Source: Stichopus chloronotus
Taxonomy: Eukaryota; Echinodermata; Holothuroidea; Aspidochirotida; Stichopodidae
Direction of reading: 5' to 3'
Assembly: GCA_021234535.1 (NCBI GenBank)
Contig: CM037837.1
Coordinates: 5,868,218 to 5,932,217 of the forward strand
Length of the DNA stretch: 64,000 bases
Shown: positions 1 through 13,643 of the stretch, piece after piece
How positions within the stretch are numbered: position 1 is the first letter of the stretch
Layout: each line of letters opens with the position of its first letter
Program-made: the position numbers and the translations under genes
Notes under the pieces: model-generated
What the model was told of the DNA's origin: nothing
The model's input: the letters and a program-made list of their open reading frames with translations, nothing else
Database searches by the model: none

Positions 1-3000
1 ACTGAAAATTTGTGAATATATTGCAGATTGTTAATTTAGGGTCTTGTTCACATGCCACATAAACGTTTTTGGCAGTTGTGATCGACTGGGATATTTTGTA
101 ATACTTTTGACGATCTTGCTCCCCACCTGATTAGGACTGGAGTTCTTAAGTACAAAAGCTACTGTATGCAGCAAGCAATACAACTTATGAGATTGTACAG
201 TGTTTTAGGGACTATAATTCCTCACTTTTAGGAGTTCAAAACTTTGCATACATTGTCACAAGTTGAAAAAGACAGTATAACTGAAATAATTTCAGCACTA
301 CCTTATTTTGTTTTAAGTCAGTTGAAATGGACACGGCGAATATTTTGATGAACTTTGTTTTCAGGTCATATAGGGAGGTTACTATATTAACAAATTATAA
401 CTGCCTGCATGGTCATGTACATTACCAACATACTGTACTCTTATGGTCAGCTGTGTTTGCTATGAAGTTTACCAAATATTTACTGCAGAAAAATATCTTT
501 TTTCTCATTTTTTGTATGTACTGTACTTATCTTCATATATTCTGATGTTCTTAGTATTTTCTTTTCATACGGGCATTACTTTCAAAGGTGTCTTCTGTAA
601 ACTCCATATTTCACTCAAAAACACTTTAAACATTCTTAGTGGCAGAGGATCGTACAACATTTAGCATCTTCAAGGCAACTGAATGAGGATTTTAAAAGGA
701 CTAACAAACTCATGTGTTCATGTATGCACATGCTTTGAACATTGTTGGCCATATCACAGTGTGATCATAACTTTTTCTAAACTTATTTTCAGTCCATGAT
801 TAAAGGGAAATAGGGCGTTTAGAATACCCCTACAAGACATACAAAAGAAAGTAGCAGTAATCATTATTAATCCATTCAGTCTCATCAATAGACATCTACC
901 AAAGTTCCATCTCCTCAAAACATTATGCATGTGGTGAGGAATAGAAGATGCATCATTTGAATTTTGAAAAGTTTGGGTGAACAAATTAGTGTTGAACAAC
1001 AAATAACTGAATTTCTATCTGTGAGGAGCTTATTTCTTGAAAAGGAGGCTTCTGTCCTTCCTTATTTTGAATAATCTATCATTCTACATCCACAAAAATT
1101 GGTTTCAAAAACATGGATGTTTTCTCTGAAACAAACGGCCATTTCCCTTTAAACGAGAGACTACTCAAACATGATACAAAGACAAGAATAATATGGATAG
1201 AAAGCTGTTTTTTTTTTTTTTTTTTTAAAGAAAGGTGTTGTTTCTGAGTAAGATGTATCGTCTCTGGAGTGCTTGTATCACGATTTAAAACTCATCTCAA
1301 AATCTTAACCGATTGAAAAGTAGTGAACTATTAGCACACTGTAGCAGGTGAGATAACAGGACATGAAACGCTCACATGAACGCCGAGTCATAGCAACGTT
1401 AAATTGCTATGACATTCGCATCGCATGGCTGGAATTAGTTTGTATGATCTTGTAAACGACAGTCCTCGATCCACAGACCGAGTGTCTGCCTAAAATTTCG
1501 CGACTTTCAGGTGGATCCTATCGACTTACAATCACTTTCAAGAAAGAGCTTTTTTATATTCTGTGATATTTACAGATGGTTAACGTATTTACTGCACAGA
1601 CAAATATGTTCGGACAGACGGAACAGTGCACTAAACAAAATCAAGACGGGCGAATCGTAGCCCACCTAAGATGACCCTTTTGCTTCCAAGACCAGCGTTT
1701 AGCTGGGCACAGGTGATTGCCTGAGTCTAATATAATGCCAAGCAGGGCCTGGAAGACAAAAAATGAAATACTGTATGGGTACAGTAGATCTCCTGCACAT
1801 ATGAATGGGAAGAGATGTCAAGAGGCTCGCAACTACAGAAGTGTAACTAAAAACACTCAAATTGTGACTTCTGATACATATGGAGACAACCAGGTCAGCC
1901 AGCAGGATTTAGTCAGTCTCACCCTTACCATCAAAGGCATCAGCGCGAGCATGAAACCTTCGGCGGGTGGAACTCCCTGGTGCCACGCCAAGCATCTTTA
2001 GGCATATATAAGGCCAAAAACTTACCCACAGAGTTGTACAAATAACAGTGAAAGACGTCTAATGTTACTGTAGGCCTCATCAGATTAAAACCCAACTCAG
2101 AGATAGACCAAACATTTTGTGGGCTGTCTCAGAAGCTGTCCATCATAAAGGTGGGCGTCGTCATCTACATCTGGCTATCTCAGTAACAGTGATGGCTACA
2201 GTAGGATCGCTAGGGTAACTAAGGCGTGGTCTGGAGAAAACACCTTACATCATGAACAGTCACTAGATCTGTAAGGAATAGACCCTTTTCACTGATGTCA
2301 CGTAACAACGAACAAGATCGCCCTCCCAGACAACAAACAAATGAAGTGTATGGCTAGGTTCATATAGATTGAGCAGCAGAAACACAACATACATGTCAAC
2401 ATGCTAAAATATGTAGAGCTTGTGCTTTAATCTATGACTGTGACGTGACGTCACAGGCGTGGGGTAAGCACACTAATTAATTAATCCAAGTGATGATACA
2501 TTTCCATGGTGACAAGTTCAATTTTTTCTTCCGGGTTTGTCTCATAATTTTTGCACAAAGCTAGAACTTCAATCACAGTAGAGATCACACACATGGTTTT
2601 CTGAATGGTTATGTCAAAGAAAAAAAAAAATCAAGTAAATAAATCCATTCAAAAATTTATCCCAAATGTTCCATCCACGTTCAATGTTTACCAAAAAGTA
2701 AAATGATTTTTGTTCTTGTAAATACACACCTGTGATACTCATGATCAATTTTTTTTCAAGCTACTTATATTAAAAAAGAACACAACGTTAGCAAATGTTT
2801 CCAGAAGGTTAAACGCATAGTATGTACCCCTTTTACTATGTGCAATGTCAATTAGGCAATATATAAGCTTATGCCTGTATACACAAACGATCTGCAACTT
2901 GAGATTATGAGATGGCAGACATACCACAACCCAAATATAAACATAAACATAAATTTGTAGGAATCTGTTCAAAACTCTTCACAAAGTTGACATTCTACTT

Positions 3001-5690
3001 TAACTTCAAACCTTTAATCTCAAAAGTCTTAAGTGACTAGGATCAGTGAACCAAACAAAACAAAAAAACATTATTCAAATGTTCCTTGAAAAAATCCACA
3101 AAAGTCCACAACTTACAGAAAATTTGTTTGTTCCATGTGCAGTAAGGAAACATGAATCGCCAGAGTGATTAGGCTATTCACTGTACAACCACTACTTGTC
3201 ATTGATTTAAAAGTTTCGTACAGCTGTACACGAACTTACCTGTTTCTTTTCACAAGACAATTTTACACATTTCAACTTTCAACTTGAAAATGTAATACAG
3301 TTTGCTTTACATGAAAGATGCTTTACATGAAACGTTTCATTGAACATTTTAGTTCTGAAGCAATATCAATGATTTGGCTCTGATTGAACTTTCGTGTTTT
3401 CACCGGATATACTGCACCGTTCTACTACAAGGCTGAACGTGAAAGAGACCTTGACGAACCCCCCTTGATAGATTTTGTTACCTCAAACATGCTATTGGCA
3501 TTTTAGTCCTGTCGGTATATTTGAAAACGGAAGAGAATAAGTAGAAATCGAAAAGTTGAAAACAGATTTTGTTTCCTTTTCAAGAAGAAAATACTGTAAG
3601 TGGCCATAGCATCAATTAAAAGAACTAATGATGCTTTTTGTTATTTACTATTGTTTTCATTATTATATTATTATATTTGGATTATGTCCAAGAATCAAGG
3701 CAGTAACTAGGGGAGCTCTACATTATCTGGCTATACTGTAGGAACGAACTTGCCGTTGCATGCACATTTTGTACCTAGGGGATTATCAAGAATGAGATGG
3801 ATTAGGTGGGATAAACCACAGTTTATTCCATGCCTTTATGCTGTTAAAAGTTGTGTGACAATTAAAAATGCCATTTTGAAGTATTGGGTGCATTAATCAT
3901 GGAAAATGTTAAAATAGCCATAAATTATATCCATCAACGATTGAAAATTTTACATGCAAGTTAGTGTCTCACAGCTGAATCATGAATAAACATTGCCAAA
4001 GTATGCAAATTTGTGACATCAGGAGATGGACTCCTATCATATGTCTTATGTTACTCCTTTGTTTACTTACTGTAACCTTATTTCGAGGATATTTGAGAAG
4101 TTTACATATATATATACCCAGCTGTAGGGTTTTATTTTGAAAACATGTATTTTGTTCTTCAAAAATGTGGAACTCACTGACCAATGTGAAACTCAGTACT
4201 TCAGTAATTAAGAGGTACTGTGAACTTAAGAAATACTGACACTGAGCAACACTCCACATACATCATCCGTTTTGCATTTTTATCAAACTTTGAAAAGTCA
4301 TTTCTCAGAAATAGTAATAGAAAACAAAGTTTCAACAGATTTTCACTCTGGACCTAATTTTGCAACTTCTGAATGAAGTAAGCTCTTCTATAGATGCATG
4401 TCACACAACCTTTAAAAGGCAGCAGACAATAATGTTCAAATGGCTAACATTGAAGAAGAAGAACAAAATTGAAAGTCTTTGAGTAAGTTTATGCAGGAAA
4501 TCTGAATTTACATTTAGCAGAACTGGGCTCCGTTTAAATGGTCGACCATTAGCTTACGCATTGAAATGTTTAATTGTGATAGCTCTATCAGAAACCGAGA
4601 GCATTTGACAAACCTTAGATCAAGCGTGATTGACAATGACCAACAACAAATATTTAAAAGCAAAATATCATGAAAATAAAAGAAAAAGAATAAGAAGTTT
4701 GCATTTATACTTTAAAATTATTATGTATTGTAACATGCATCACTGCACATAGCTTTTTTCTTCTCATCTCATGTCAGCACAACTGGCCGCACAATATGAC
4801 TTGGGTCACTTGACAGGCTTGATAAATCTAAATGAACCTAAAGAGAGTTTTTTTTTTAGATTTAGACTTGCATCAAGGAGGATACAATTGCACCAATCGA
4901 TCACTTGCAAGTAGAATTAAAGGCCATGTTCCCAGAACACACACACATTGGTGTGCACTGCTACATTCAAAGTCTATTTTTGGATGTGATTTAGGCCTAC
5001 CCTACTTCATACTGCAGCTTAATCTGAACTTCAACTCCACGTCAGATGAGAGGAAAAATTTCATGAATATTCATATCATTGTTATGAGCTCTGGCATTCA
5101 GTTTGGTAAAACATTTCATCTCATCAATGTAATTGCAGATGACAAAGGAACAAAAATTAATTAGATCTGTCTTAGTTACAATTCCCATACCAGTACAAGG
5201 AGCAATAGCTCATGAACTTATCCACATTCAGTGGAGTGTTACCGGGCTGGAGAGAACTGTACAGTACAATGTCTACATGTACAGTTTTACTGGTAATAAT
5301 ATGGTGCTTGCATGGGCGTGATCCCCTTAGAGCCATTAGTAGGTGATGACAAGTTTAATATTCACAAGCAGGTAAGGATGAGATGACAAAATTTATGAAC
5401 AGATGCTGAGAGAGAACTGAGTAATTAGTACACATGTACTGTACAGTAACTTTATGAAATATATGCGTTGCATCTATAGCTGCAGTCATACACACTCAGC
5501 CATGCTGACCCAGCACAGTACTGTCATTTGTAGTGCAACAAACAGCAAACTGCAAATTGTATAATAACAGTTTGCACCATCATGTAAAAACTTTAACATG
5601 AAAATAGTCATGAAAATAAATATATGCAACAGCTTTCACACTGTATCAAATGTCTGTCAATGTTTTATCAGAATCTGAATACAGAACTAC
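1..5690. other. Intergenic stretch, no supported gene
   Basis: I see no open frame with coding character or recognisable protein similarity on either strand. The longest frames are about 110 codons and read as random AT-rich translation. Visible items are a poly-T tract near 1208-1226, a CRE-like octamer TGACGTCA at 2446-2453 inside a longer G/C-rich patch, and scattered A/T homopolymers. Downstream exons of the minus-strand gene that starts at 14549 could lie here as small exons, but none could be assigned. Confidence 0.5.
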
Positions 5691-5691
5691 T

Positions 5692-5975
5692 CTAGAGCAG
5701 CAAAGCTGGTGAATCTCAATACTTCTGGTTGTTACATGTTCCTTTGCAAGGATCTTCGGAATATATTAGAAACAATTCACTTGTGATTGAAGAGTTTAAC
5801 AACAAAAAACAGAGAAGCTTGAATCTGGTTGATGTATTTGGTCGATGGATATGGTTGGTTCTGGTTGAATCTGATTTAAAAAAATCTAATAGATTTCTGC
5901 CTCTCTATTTCATGGTGCATGCCTCTTCTTGTTACCAATGTACTAATGAGGTAAATGTATCAACTTTATGTGAAT
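5692..5975 (+). repeat. Dispersed repeat, copy A (inverted partner at 22195-22463)
   Basis: This stretch matches the reverse complement of 22195-22463 over most of its length. Both copies begin with an AGAGCA(A/G)CAAAGC block followed by TGAATCTCAATACTTCTG, then TGTTCCTTTGC, TTGTGATTGAAGAG and TTGAATCTGGT. By eye identity is roughly three quarters, with small indels. Both copies translate to partly similar peptides, but neither has a start, splice sites or a long frame that would make it a gene. It is most likely an old mobile-element fragment of unknown class. Confidence 0.7.
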
Positions 5976-6189
5976 TGACACACATAGACTGCACATTCCA
6001 CCGCTGTTCTCTGTTAATAGTACACAATGCACAGAAAGAACTTTACAGTACATGGAATTTTTTACCCAAGCCCAATTGCAGTCACCAGAGAGTGATTTAG
6101 GAATGTGTGAATGTGTGATTCCTTGAACATATTCATGGAGAACGAGGGACAACTTGCACATACTAATTTTGAAATCAAACACCTAAAAA

Positions 6190-6685
6190 TCCTTCTTGAC
6201 ATACCATGTCTATACCTATGACCATTAGTGAGTAAAAGCAGTTTGAAGTGGTTACACAGTTTGACGTCTGGTGACCTTGAACTTTGACCTCCACCAAAAT
6301 CAATATGCATCATTTACTGAATATGGCCAACACACACCAAAATATAAGATTACTGAAAGAGACTACTTGCAAGGTTTTCACAGCTTGAACTCTGGTGATC
6401 TCAAATAACCTTTGAACTCTATCCCAAACAATACATGGATCATCTACTTAATATGACCAACTAACACAGAGACACTAAGTATGACATTAGTCATGGCTAC
6501 CAATTTTGAGATTAAAGTGTTTACAAAGTTTTCATAGTATGACCTCTGGTGACCTGAAATAATCTTTGACTGCCACCAAGAACAATAGGGATCATCTACT
6601 TAATATGATCAACCTGGCACACACTTAGAGTATGAGGTTTATCTGGGTTACCCTTTTTGAGATACTGTGTTTACAAGCAAAGCGT
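6190..6685 (-). repeat. Decayed tandem copies of the 145-bp repeat family
   Basis: About three degenerate units in reverse orientation relative to the array at 39430-40880. The reverse complement shows the family landmarks in order: CTTGTAAACAC, TATCTCAA, a CATAT/TAAGTAG block, CCTATTGTTCTTGGTGG, then AGGTCA-type motifs. The last unit abuts a CA microsatellite at the same end where the main array abuts its TG microsatellite. Units are diverged, which suggests an older insertion. Confidence 0.75.
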
Positions 6686-6735
6686 CACATACACAAACAC
6701 ACACACACACACTCGCATTCGCACACACAACATAT
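6686..6735. repeat. CA-rich microsatellite
   Basis: An imperfect CA/CG-rich dinucleotide tract directly adjoining the decayed 145-bp family units. The equivalent position is also a CA/TG microsatellite at 39357-39420 and at about 58800-58846, so the microsatellite seems to be part of the element rather than a chance neighbour. Confidence 0.8.
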
Positions 6736-8285
6736 ACAGTATCATCTTCGCATATATAGTAGATTTCTCTTGCCTTCTTCAAGGAAAAACCAAATCTACC
6801 CTTCGAGTATAGAATTCATTTTTCAAATATTGATGCAATATTTCACTGTATAGGTCATGCATGCATGACAGATACAGCCTGGTCATCGAAACAAGGTATA
6901 AAACCTAGGTGACAGCACATGCACAGTGAATATTTACTGTAGGTTTAAATTTACCATCTGGGCCTCTACAAATATATGCTCTCTCTTTACATTTGTCCAA
7001 CAAAGTTGACAGAATTTGCAAGTCTACACTTAGTTCCCTGTTAAGATACAGGCACTGTGCATAGATCATAGAAAAACTGCACAATGGCACTCAAAACACA
7101 TAAAAAAAGTAGCTTTCTTGCAATATTGTGCAGAAAAGCGACACAAAATGACACTCACACTTTTTCAGTTGTGCCGCATCTACAATTGTGTAAAATTCCA
7201 ATATTACCCTGAGTTGTTAATAGCACTTAAAAGAAGATGTTTATGAATACCATGGAAATAATATGCAAAATTCTTATTTGCTACTGACTTTGACAGGATT
7301 GAAAATAAAAGAAAAACATGAAAAATTGTCAAATGTTTGCAAAGGTAGTATCCAGACATTGTGTAGGGCTGACTTGCAGAGACCTGTTAGAATGTAAAAA
7401 TGCCATGGCTTGAATAGGAAGTAAATTCTTGCTTTCCAAAGACATGGAAGTCTTCCAGTGTGTGAAAATTTCACTAATTAAGTGAGAACATATATACATC
7501 ATTTTAACTCAGAACAATATTTGGATGTTTCTGATGGCTGCAAATTTAGAACTTGTAATGTTCCCAGAGTGGAAGAAATGCATTAGTTGTACTGAGAGAG
7601 AGATTTAAGTTCAGAGCACTTGAGGTAAATCAAAATACATCTCTGCAAGTTACCCATATATGGTACAGCCTTACCAGACTGGGAAGAACATCAGTCTTAG
7701 CAATGTCACTTAAGTCATCCATGTTAAAATGGTAGTTCACAACGAAGCTTGCAGTATACAGCATGTTAATACTGCAGGAATTTAAATACATCTTTCAATC
7801 TCTATCTATAACAAACATGTTAATTTTATGTTTAAAACAACGTTTTCATGCATATACTGTACTCTATGCACCACTCAATTAATAAACTTGAAACATGTGA
7901 ACATAGGGACACTCTTCAGCGCTGGAGGTTCAGACTATGGTACTGCTGATCAATTTCACACGAATATTTAATGTTTGTTTATGATGGACTTCTGACAGTA
8001 TGAAAATTAGACCTCCATCTTCCCAAACTGGCAAACCAGTGTTGTAGGAGCTATTGTATGTGGTTCATTGAGGGTTGGAAATAAAGTCCATGCCAGCTGT
8101 ATTGCCAATTTGCCACCTTACACTCAAACTAAAATGAAATCCCTTTGACCAAAACCAATTTGCCTCCAACCTCTTTAAATTTATTCCATAATTTGCCAAG
8201 ATCTCATTTCTAATAGTATGTTATTGTTCCAATCTACAAGGTAAATAGTACTCAGATACAAAACATTATGAAAATAAGAGATCAC

Positions 8286-9207
8286 TTAAACGGATGGTCC
8301 AGCCACAAATTTAGCTGGACATGTTTAAAGCTGGAATATGAGTTGAAAGTTGTCAGTTAACCTCAAATTCCACTGAATATGTCATAGCCACTACAAAGTA
8401 ACATATTCTTAGCCCCATATTTGCAAAGATGAATATTCCTATCCATTCCCATTGGTCTGTTCAATTTCAACTAATGGTGAGTGACTGCTGCTTTCTTGGG
8501 GAGTTTGAATTTTGTAGGGCCAACAAAAATGTCCAGACATTTTTCATATTCAAATATCTGGAAGATGAGTGCATAGTTCTATTTCAGATTTTGTGACAGG
8601 TGATCTTTTACCCTACTTTCCCTTCCCTGAAACATTGACAAAGAACCAAGGAAGATGGCCCAGTGCTGGCCAGTACAACTCATATTCCAGCTTTAGGACT
8701 AAGTTAATCTAACCATTCATGTGAAACTTCCATTCAGTTCCTATGCTTGGTTCTTGAGATATTATCAGTTGAAGTTACACCCTTTGCAACCAACGAGGAA
8801 CTTGAAGTAAAGAGGAGTGACATAATCTCCTCACATTGCTGAACAGTCTTTTGTTTTCATTATTGAATTTATTGTTTTGACCTTGAAAGTGATAGGTGTA
8901 CAGGTTAGGTTAATGTTACATTTACTCTCATACCCCTTATACATTCACATTATGACAGCACTAGAAATTGAAGTATTACATTTGGTGTTAAGTTTTAAGA
9001 AAAACATAAAATGCTTTATCAATGTGGGGAGATGACATCACTCCTGCTTGTTTCAAGTTAATTTTTGGTAACAAAAGTGGCAACTGCAACTGCTCATATC
9101 TCACGAACCACACATGGGAATTGAATTTGGAACATTTACTTTATTGTTCAGATTTACTTACTCTTCAACATATCAAAGCTACATTTGTAGCTGGACCATC
9201 CTTTTAA
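8286..9207. mobile_element. MITE of about 0.91 kb with TTAA target-site duplication
   Basis: The tetranucleotide TTAA at 8286-8289 and again at 9204-9207 brackets an element with terminal inverted repeats. The left end carries GGATGGTCCAGC and the right end its exact complement GCTGGACCATCC, with the match continuing imperfectly for about ten more bases. Inside, a perfect 16-bp inverted pair lies at 8330-8345 and 8676-8691. No transposase frame is present, so the element is non-autonomous. TTAA duplication is the hallmark of piggyBac transposition, but the termini do not start with the usual CCC-type piggyBac end, so the superfamily is only a suggestion. Confidence 0.8.
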
Positions 9208-12200
9208 TGATGGATAAAAGGCCTTGGAGAGTCATTTTCTGCTATCTGAGAGGTTTCAGAGCCTAAAATTTCCTTACTAGTGCACTGAGTATGTACCAAC
9301 CATTAGTGGCACTCTGCTTATGTAGTAAATTGCCAAGCCTGTAATTTGCGTATGTCCCATACTCAGATCTCTCTGGCAACTTCCATATGGCAAACAAGTG
9401 ACATTATACTGTAAATGCCACCAAATGCATGAAGGGAACAATGTACTGTCACCTAGTCCCCACAGAATCTCCATAATGTGCTAAAATCATGTATAGAGAG
9501 GACCTTTCTACACATGATGGCACATGACATGATAGCAAAATACACCATAATGGTTAGGGTGTGTCTTCTTGAGAAAGCATATCATGTGAGGATTGGCTGG
9601 TACTGTACATGTAGAACTTGAAGTGTCAGAAACAATGTACCTCTGATTCTGCCCCTAGCCCCCTATTGATGAAATAAAACTGGAACAAAACTATTGATGA
9701 AATTTTTTTCAAGTATGTCAGTCATGATTTTAAGATTAATGCACTTATTGACATTTGCCACAACTTATACTGTACTGTAGCCCTTGAAAACTGTTTGATT
9801 CTGGAATAGATATATAACAAAGTGAAATTCTTAACAGATGTTTTATGAACTAACATTTAGAGACTTGACCTGTAAGTCGCTATCATGACTAAGGGCTAGT
9901 TCCTCACATGCAGTATTTCAAGTGCAAGTAGAAAACTGACTGTTACCAACATACCCTGTATTCTGGGTAGTGGTTAGGATATAAAAGACTAAGTACAGCA
10001 AACTAGTGAAACTGTTACATTACTTGTGACATTTGTGAGGGTGCCAAAACAGTTACATGTGTAACATCATTTTTATGTGCATTTGTATTTTCCATAATGC
10101 TGCAACATTTTCCAGTGCTAGTGCAAATTATGTAGTGTCTATAAACATTGAATTATTTTTTTCTCTGTTAGACATGCAATGCTGTAAGTGTAAATTCTAG
10201 GTGAGCTCCAAACAGAAAGGCAAAACTTCAGTGACCCAATTGAGAAGATATTGTACATGGGGGAGTAGACATACAACTGTACTGTATACTTACTAAACAT
10301 TAAAATAGTGAATGTAAAAAAGCTGCCTTGTAAAATAAAAATTCACATGAGAATGAACACTGACTTTTGATAAATAAAGGTTTTGAGGAAGGGGATACAG
10401 AAAATCAGAAATAGATATATGATTTCAGAGAGAATACATAATACTATTGAGATCTAACAACTTTCAAGGTCTGTCATGGCTTGGCAAAGAGTCTCCTAGC
10501 TGACATGCATGCATTTCTTTAGAGTTTAAAATCCCACCCTTGCAGAGAGAAATGAGCCAAATAGTTTTTAATGTATTTGACTGTCACAAAGCTTGTTCAC
10601 AGGGTTAAACTCAACTTTACGATAAAGGAGCAATGCCTGGGTAAATCATGGCCTTAAACTCTCACAAAGAGGGAAACATTTTAAAAGGTACTGCATAGAT
10701 CTCCCAGTTCATGGTTTTTTTTTTTTAAACTGAACTAATGTAGATCTGTAATTAATTTAAGTTAATGTTGCTGACATACAAGGATGTTATCTATCACCAA
10801 GCCTGAGAATCAAAAATTCACACATTCCAAACGGCGCTGGGACTCACTGTAGCACTGCACAATCAGAGATGATGGATGTATTTTTACTGTGCACAGCTTG
10901 TTTGATACATAAAAAGTAAAACCGTGTGCCGGTGCACAACAAACCAATGTACAAAATCCATTAGTTGATAGTCTGGCCAAAAGCAGAGGACCCAAAAATA
11001 AACATTCAGCATGGCAGAGGAGAATGTGAAAGATGATAAATGCACCAGCTGTGTACACAAGCCACGGCCAACTTTAGCAAATGAATTTTTTAAGGGGATA
11101 AAGTTTGGTGCATAGATCTGTTTATAAACTGTATTGTGTAATAGATACTTTAATTTTGGGAGAACCACAGGTAGTGACTTTCAACAGCATTTTTACACAT
11201 AACTGTAGTACACATTCAAGTGAAGAATATGCACCATGAATGTGGTGTGTGCTGTGACAAGTACAGTGCTTTGCTGCACAGAGGCCAACAACACTAAATC
11301 TATTGCAATTTGATCTAACTAGTTGTCCAAAGGACAATAAACATGGCTAATGTGATCACTACTATATACTGTACCTCAAAAATCAAGCTCATGCCCCAGT
11401 GAGTGAAAAATACATCATTAATAACCTTACTTTTCAGGATCCCAGTAAGACAGGCATGTACTGCACTGATAATCTTGTTTATTATGTTGTTTCTAATGCA
11501 TAGTTTCATATTACCTCATTCATGTTTTAGGCACTACAATGAACAGTAATCTGAAAAATTTGGGTTAACAATGCTAGATCTGATTCACATTACAATTGGA
11601 ACACAACCTTATCAAAAAATCTAACTTGCCTGTAAGAAGTTCCAGGCCTATCTGATACCACGAGTATCAGGACGTTCTTTATTGGAAACTGCTCGTGAAC
11701 TGTCTTGTGGAAATTACAGCTCAGCGTAGTGTCAGTTACTGTATAATGCAGACATTAATGTAAAATTGAATTAGATTCCAATTACGATGATGAAACAGAA
11801 AGTCCAGACACCTGAATTATAGTTCTGCAAAGAGATGATAGTATTAGTCTTGTGGCTTTGATTTAAAGTATCTACATCATTGACCAATGACATGCAAAAA
11901 ATTTATACCATCTGGAGCTCAAGTGAATCATTTAAGGAAACAACATTCTAATAGGTAAAAAGTAAACTGCCCACTAGTGTTTTCATCTACTCCTAAAACT
12001 TGGAAATTGGGTAATCTTTTCCCACACCCTTCGGGTACTCGACCAAAATGGCGGTTCTATTGTTGACACTGGTATTTTTGCGCTACGGTACATCACATTT
12101 GTGTGGAGGAATACACTTGCCTACACCTTTTCATGGATGGGAACAGCTGTTTTCCTTAAGAACAAGATAAAAATTTCATTTTGAGCTATTTGTTGTGTAT

Positions 12201-13643
12201 GGTAAGGTGAAATTGGGCCATCTGACGTGTTCACACTGCAGAGGTTTTGTCGTTTTTCACTTTTTGAAAGAATCGGGTGGTAATTTTGCATACGGGTAAT
12301 AAAATGCTGTTCAGGTACCCAGGTACCCGAGTTACCTGTAAAAACACCACTGCCTTCCATCATTTGAGGGCTATAGGGCCATGAAACTTACAAGCTGTGT
12401 AACTGTTATACAGTGCAAAAGAAATTGCATACTGCATTTCCTACACCAAGAAAATATTGAAAATCAACATGTTTCCAATAAACTGTCACAAGCCTTCTGC
12501 ATATACAGTATCCAGAATTTGACATGAAGTTCCCTGTTCACTGAAACGTGCACCGCACAAGTTATGAAACAATTCAAGCTCTGGGTGCCAATGCTGGGTC
12601 ACTAAAAAAAGTTTCACTTCTGTGCAAGACATTTTGTACTACTGCACAAACAAATGAAGATGGTTTGAATCTCATTCCAAAAAAATATTACAATGAAACC
12701 TTGACTTTAATAAAGGCTGTTTCAGAAATGGATTTGTATCAGTAAATTATCTCTGTTCAAGACTCAGTAAGTCAGACAACTAAATCAAGCACTGAAAAAG
12801 AAGGCCAAAGGACCAGTACATTGATGGTGCTCAGTGACGCAGTTGTAGCTCTGGCCTATTTTCATCAGTTTTGATCCTCAGACGTACCACCATCAAACAT
12901 TGCAAATAATGTTCCCTGAATATTAGGTAATATAAGGTAATCTTTGCCAAAATGCAATGGATGAACACTCTACTCTACAAGATCTGAAATGAACAGTTCA
13001 GTTTAAACTGTACGTTGGGGTTGCTGCGATATTGTGGTATCGGCAAACAATATCGTTGAGACTTTACTCCTGATATAGTTTCAAAAATGACCTAAACGAC
13101 ACATTGTTTATTTTAAATTTTGCAAGGATGAGCTATATACTTTTCCTGCTTCAGTTACATAGCATCATCTGCTTACAGAGAAGCATTTTTGATGTTCTAC
13201 CCACTGAATTTTATGTGATCCACTGATCTTAACTTTCCTGACACTACCTTCTCACAAGGTCACTGTAGTTGACTGAGAGTTGCAGTGCACATTAATACAT
13301 TTGTAGTAATGTTTCAATCAAGTTACAATGACTCCGTAATTATTGGTTTATGACTTACATTTTTTACCAATGGTATTTACCTCTTCCGTACACACAAAGA
13401 ACCTGCTTTGATTTCCATCTTGTCTTAACCTTGATGATTCAGAGCATGTTCAATATTACACAATTAATTTTCCGAGCAGCATGCAGCCATACAAAAGCTC
13501 GTTTTGTCCATAAGCAAGAGATGTTGAAGCTTAGAAGAATGTTACAAAGAGAACAAACTGTCCCTTGAATAAATTCAATACCATAAAAATTTCAGTCTTG
13601 AACTACTGCAGAACATGATTCACGAACAGATATTTCAACTTAC
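9208..13643. other. Gene-poor stretch; probably intron or 3' region of the minus-strand gene
   Basis: No frame here resembles a known protein. The first coding exon at 13644-14549 ends in a functional-looking donor pointing into this region, so at least part of it should be intron of that gene. Small hairpins are visible at about 11651-11670 (CTGATAC/GTATCAG) and at 13027-13055 (CGATATTGT/ACAATATCG). I could not identify further exons by eye. Confidence 0.4.

Noticed and set aside
5729..6100. 123-codon plus-strand frame
   Set aside because: It lies over a dispersed repeat with a diverged copy at 22195-22463 and has no gene structure.
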